DNA from: Cytophagales bacterium
Lineage (GTDB): Bacteria > Bacteroidota > Bacteroidia > Cytophagales > Cyclobacteriaceae
Direction: 5' to 3'
DNA: 64,000 nucleotides
Assembly: GCA_017303805.1 (NCBI GenBank)
Contig: JAFLBQ010000001.1
Coordinates: 124,001-188,000 of the forward strand
In this document: positions 60,998 through 64,000 of the stretch, in pieces
How positions within the stretch are numbered: the stretch's first letter is position 1
How the letters are laid out: each line of letters opens with the position of its first letter
Notes under the pieces: model-generated
Database searches by the model: none
Told to the model about the DNA's origin: nothing
The model's input: the letters and a program-made list of their open reading frames with translations, nothing else
Translations under genes and position numbers: made by a program

Positions 60998-63900
60998 CGT
61001 AGCGTAAAATTTAAGCCCACAGAAATAGTACGCACCTGAGGTAAGGTAAAAAAGTCAATGCCCTGTGCCGTGGTAGATCCGTCCAGCGTACTCACTTCAG
61101 GGTCCGATCCGGTGTACTGGGTTAACGTCCATAAATTGGTTGCATTTACATAGATCCGCGCCTGCGCGATCATCCATTTTTGAAGAATCCTCGATGGAAT
61201 TGAATATCCAATACTTACATTTTTCAAACGTAAGTACGAAGCATCTTCCAGAAGCCGGTTGCTATGCAGGTTGTTAAGGGTGCTGCTTAGCTCGTAGCGA
61301 GGTACATCGGTTATATCGCCTGGTTTGCGCCATCTGCGCAGCGCCTCCTCCGATTGATTGTTTAGAATATCGCCACCCATATTTACAAGTGTGGCTTTGG
61401 TAAAGTTTAAGACCTTATTACCATACGAAAACTGAAAGAAGATGGAGGCATCAAAGTTTTTATACGTCACCGTGTTGGTAATACCACCAATTAACTTGGG
61501 TTGCGAATTACCAATCACCATGGCATCGGCATTTGTAATCGCGCCATCACCATTTACATCTTCGTAAATAGCATTGCCGGTGGCTGGGTTAACACCTAGA
61601 AAATTCAAGCCCCAAAAACTGCCCAGCGGGCTTCCTTGTTTTACAATGTTAGTAGCATCAACTCCCTCAGCCGTGTAACCCCGGTACAGCGGTATGGAGT
61701 CAGCAAGGCTCAGTACCTTATTTAAGTTTTTGGATAGATTAACGGTGGTGGTCCAGCGCAGCTGGGCCTTGGTTATATTCACAGAAGTAGCACTCCACTC
61801 TATTCCCTTATTTTCCATGTCGCCAATATTGTCGGGTATTCCGCCAAACCCGGTGGTAAAGGGGTAGGGGCGGGTAAGCAATAAATCCGATGTTTTGTTG
61901 TGGTAAACATCAAGTGTGGTTTGCAACCGGCCTTGCCATAACTCTGCATCCACGCCAATATTTATTTCGCGGGTTGATTCCCATTTAATGTTTGGGTTAG
62001 CGGTGTTGTTTGGCGTAACTCCGGAATTGCCGTTGTAAGTGGCTGCACTCCAGGTGCCTAAAAACTGAAAAGCAGCTATGCGTTCGTTGCCGGTATTTCC
62101 TATACTACTCCTAAGCTTTAAGTCAGTAATAGTTTTGGACTTAAAAAAACTTTCATTGGAGATTCGCCATCCGGCAGAGATTGCGGGAAAATAGCCGAAG
62201 CGGTTATTCGGCCCGAAATTGGAAGAGCCATCGGCACGCATACCTAGGGTTACTAAATATTTATCGGCAAAGTCGTACCGGGCCTCCGTAAAAACCGAAA
62301 ACAAACTTCCGGGTGGCGATTTGGTAGATGAACCGGCATCTACAATTCCGGCTGAAGCAATGTAGGTAAAGTCATCGCTTGGAAATAAACGTCCTTGTAC
62401 ATCAGCTCCGTTATAAAACGTGCGGAAAACTTCGGTGCCTACAAAACCACTTACAGTATGTTGGCCAGCTAGTTGTTTGTTATAACTCAACGTAAGGTTA
62501 GAAACCATGTTGGTGCTTGCCTGCGCTATGTACACACCATAACCTCGGCCGCCAACGGATGAAAGATAACCGCCAATGGCTGTTTGTGACGATTCGTACT
62601 GATCTTCCGTAATATCGTTATAGTCCACACTTACCTGGCCTTTCAGCCGCAGGTTAGGTTTAATTTCGTAAGTAAGGTTAAGCCCGCCTATCATTTTGAG
62701 AGTAAGCGTTTCAAAGCGCGGTAACAAAGCCTGGGCAACCGGGTTGAAATTTGGAAAGCCTGGGTACATGGCCGAGTTGGGGCCAATTAATCGCCCGTTT
62801 TCATCGTAGGGTACGTAGTACGGTAAACTTTTTATAGCCCCGGAATAAACGCCATCCAGAAAGTTGTCGCCTTTTACTCTTTTGTTTAAGGAGCGTGATA
62901 ACGTAAGGTTGGTGTTAAGATTTAATTTAGGTGCGAGTTGCTGGCCAAAGTTTAAGGTAGTGCCCATGCGCTCAAAGCCATTGTTTAGCTGCACACCTTC
63001 TTCGTTGCGATAGTGTGCACTTAGGTAGAATGTCGTGTTGTTATCGCCCCCACTGGCAGTTACCTGGTATTGTTCCATAATTCCACGTCTAAGTACTTCA
63101 TCCTGCCAGTTCGTGCTTACGGCATCGGTAATCCCTTTTATCAACCCAAAGGCATCGGGGTTTTGCCCGGCATTGGTAACGGCTTCGCGTTGCAATTCCA
63201 GTAGCTGGGTAGAATTAAGCAGCTTCAAGGTGTTTACTGGATCCACAATACCTCGTTGCACATCGAACGAAATTTTGGTTGGGGAATTTTTACCACCGCG
63301 TTTTGTAGTAATCACTACAACTCCGTTGGAAGCACGCGAGCCGTACATGGCTTTGGCCGAAGCATCTTTCAATACCTGCATAGATTCAATATCAGCCGGG
63401 TTGATAAGCGCCAGCGCATTATCATTTTGGCCACCAAAGCCGCGGGCAGAAAGACTGCCGGTTTCAACAGGAATACCATCTACAATAAATAAGGGCCGAT
63501 TGCCTGCGCTAATGGAGGTGGAGCCCCGGATGCGCACAGCAATACCTCCGCCAGGGGTGCCGCTACTCTGTGTAACTTGCACTCCGGCTACCTGTCCTTG
63601 CAGGGCCTGATCAACACCGTTTAATGAAATGCCTTTAAAATTGTCAGGCTTTAACGATGAAATAGAACCGGTTATTTCCCGCTTTGATACCGAAGAGTAA
63701 CCGGTTACAACCACCTCGCCTAATTGTTGCGAGTTTTCCTCTAACATAACTTCTAAATAGGAACTTCCCGAAACCGGTAGTTCTAATGTTTTGTACCCGA
63801 TAAATGAAAAGATGAGTATGGCATTGGGCAACGCACGAATTGAGAATTTGCCATCAACATCGGTGATTGAACCCTGGTCGGTACCTTTTACAAGAATGTT

Positions 63901-64000
63901 TACACCGGGCAAGCCGTTGGGTTCGCTGGTTATTGTTACCTTTCCGGTAACAATAATCTGCCCCTGCACTAAAATCGGAACCAGAAATAGTAAATAGAGT
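60994..64000 (-). CDS. SusC/RagA-family TonB-dependent transporter (5' end off window)
   Basis: At least 1001 residues. The coding frame runs to the window edge: upstream of the first internal GTG (63969) it reads LYLLFLVPILVQGQ, a signal peptide, so only the start codon and a few residues are missing. It has a carboxypeptidase-D-like domain, the plug with EVVVTGYSSVSKREITGSI and PLFIVDGIPVETGS, and a barrel ending RTISVGLNFTLR. Partner of the SusD that overlaps its stop by 4 bases. The barrel and plug types differ from the other SusC in the window, so the ligands probably differ. Confidence 0.95.
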   Translation of the reverse strand, partial: LYLLFLVPILVQGQIIVTGKVTITSEPNGLPGVNILVKGTDQGSITDVDGKFSIRALPNAILIFSFIGYKTLELPVSGSSYLEVMLEENSQQLGEVVVTGYSSVSKREITGSISSLKPDNFKGISLNGVDQALQGQVAGVQVTQSSGTPGGGIAVRIRGSTSISAGNRPLFIVDGIPVETGSLSARGFGGQNDNALALINPADIESMQVLKDASAKAMYGSRASNGVVVITTKRGGKNSPTKISFDVQRGIVDPVNTLKLLNSTQLLELQREAVTNAGQNPDAFGLIKGITDAVSTNWQDEVLRRGIMEQYQVTASGGDNNTTFYLSAHYRNEEGVQLNNGFERMGTTLNFGQQLAPKLNLNTNLTLSRSLNKRVKGDNFLDGVYSGAIKSLPYYVPYDENGRLIGPNSAMYPGFPNFNPVAQALLPRFETLTLKMIGGLNLTYEIKPNLRLKGQVSVDYNDITEDQYESSQTAIGGYLSSVGGRGYGVYIAQASTNMVSNLTLSYNKQLAGQHTVSGFVGTEVFRTFYNGADVQGRLFPSDDFTYIASAGIVDAGSSTKSPPGSLFSVFTEARYDFADKYLVTLGMRADGSSNFGPNNRFGYFPAISAGWRISNESFFKSKTITDLKLRSSIGNTGNERIAAFQFLGTWSAATYNGNSGVTPNNTANPNIKWESTREINIGVDAELWQGRLQTTLDVYHNKTSDLLLTRPYPFTTGFGGIPDNIGDMENKGIEWSATSVNITKAQLRWTTTVNLSKNLNKVLSLADSIPLYRGYTAEGVDATNIVKQGSPLGSFWGLNFLGVNPATGNAIYEDVNGDGAITNADAMVIGNSQPKLIGGITNTVTYKNFDASIFFQFSYGNKVLNFTKATLVNMGGDILNNQSEEALRRWRKPGDITDVPRYELSSTLNNLHSNRLLEDASYLRLKNVSIGYSIPSRILQKWMIAQARIYVNATNLWTLTQYTGSDPEVSTLDGSTTAQGIDFFTLPQVRTISVGLNFTLR

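Noticed and set aside
63035-63610. 191-codon plus-strand open frame inside the second SusC gene
   Set aside because: Antisense to the conserved SusC plug domain; a shadow frame.
1-64000. CRISPR arrays, tRNA/rRNA genes, insertion sequences with transposases, prophage genes
   Set aside because: None was seen on either strand; no regularly spaced repeats, transposase or phage structural motifs.

Overview
The window is about 64 kb of a Bacteroidota chromosome, most likely a Cytophagales-type free-living bacterium. The evidence is two SusC/SusD outer-membrane pairs, type IX secretion (T9SS) C-terminal sorting domains on two proteins, many lipoproteins, a promoter matching the Bacteroidota TTG/TAnnTTTG pattern, and poor Shine-Dalgarno use. 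No rRNA, tRNA, CRISPR array or prophage was seen. Both ends cut through genes (an efflux adaptor on the left, a SusC on the right). No stretch over 300 bases lacks a gene.

Layout. (1) 1-9.3 kb: an RND efflux pair ending in a strong terminator, a membrane metallophosphoesterase, an SRPBCC protein, and the DUF2339/DUF3999 membrane pair. (2) 9.4-16.6 kb: a trans-4-hydroxy-L-proline catabolic cluster: AraC-type regulator, 4-hydroxy-pyrroline-carboxylate deaminase, 2-oxoglutarate-semialdehyde dehydrogenase, hydroxyproline 2-epimerase and D-hydroxyproline oxidase/dehydrogenase, with a convergent bile-acid:Na+ symporter-family protein. All three gaps between its first four genes, up to the oxidase, hold related palindromic elements; one carries a frameshifted four-helix-bundle (23S rRNA intervening-sequence type) gene. 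(3) 16.7-21.7 kb: a MacB/FtsX-type permease and a secreted six-hairpin glycosidase. (4) 21.7-29.6 kb, minus strand: a tight operon of a TerB-ABCG fusion transporter, a YdcF-like protein, two SGNH proteins and an MBOAT acyltransferase, suggesting export and O-acylation of an envelope glycan. (5) 29.7-31.2 kb: a lipoprotein and an orphan response regulator.

(6) 31.1-46.2 kb: a probable organophosphonate scavenging locus. It holds a PhnZ-like HD oxygenase with all iron ligands and the Tyr/Glu switch, a phosphonatase-like HAD hydrolase that keeps the Schiff-base lysine, a TIGR03364-type FAD amine oxidase, a PHP phosphoesterase, a DUF5690 transporter and an XRE-cupin regulator. Divergent from these is a SusC/SusD pair, then three secreted phosphatases. 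PhnW, PhnY and C-P lyase genes are absent. Two C-P cleaving chemistries beside an outer-membrane SusCD uptake system is the most interesting metabolic feature here.

(7) 46.3-54.7 kb: a secreted zinc metalloprotease, a T9SS-exported CotH-like protein, and a possible 3-keto-glycoside set (Tat-exported Gfo/Idh oxidoreductase, tandem DUF1080 protein, cytosolic Gfo/Idh). (8) 54.8-64 kb: a Calx-beta lipoprotein facing a minus-strand operon of SusC, SusD, a second Calx-beta lipoprotein, a small lipoprotein and a pappalysin-type M43 protease with a T9SS tag.

Functions come from motifs, length and gene order read by eye; no database search was run.
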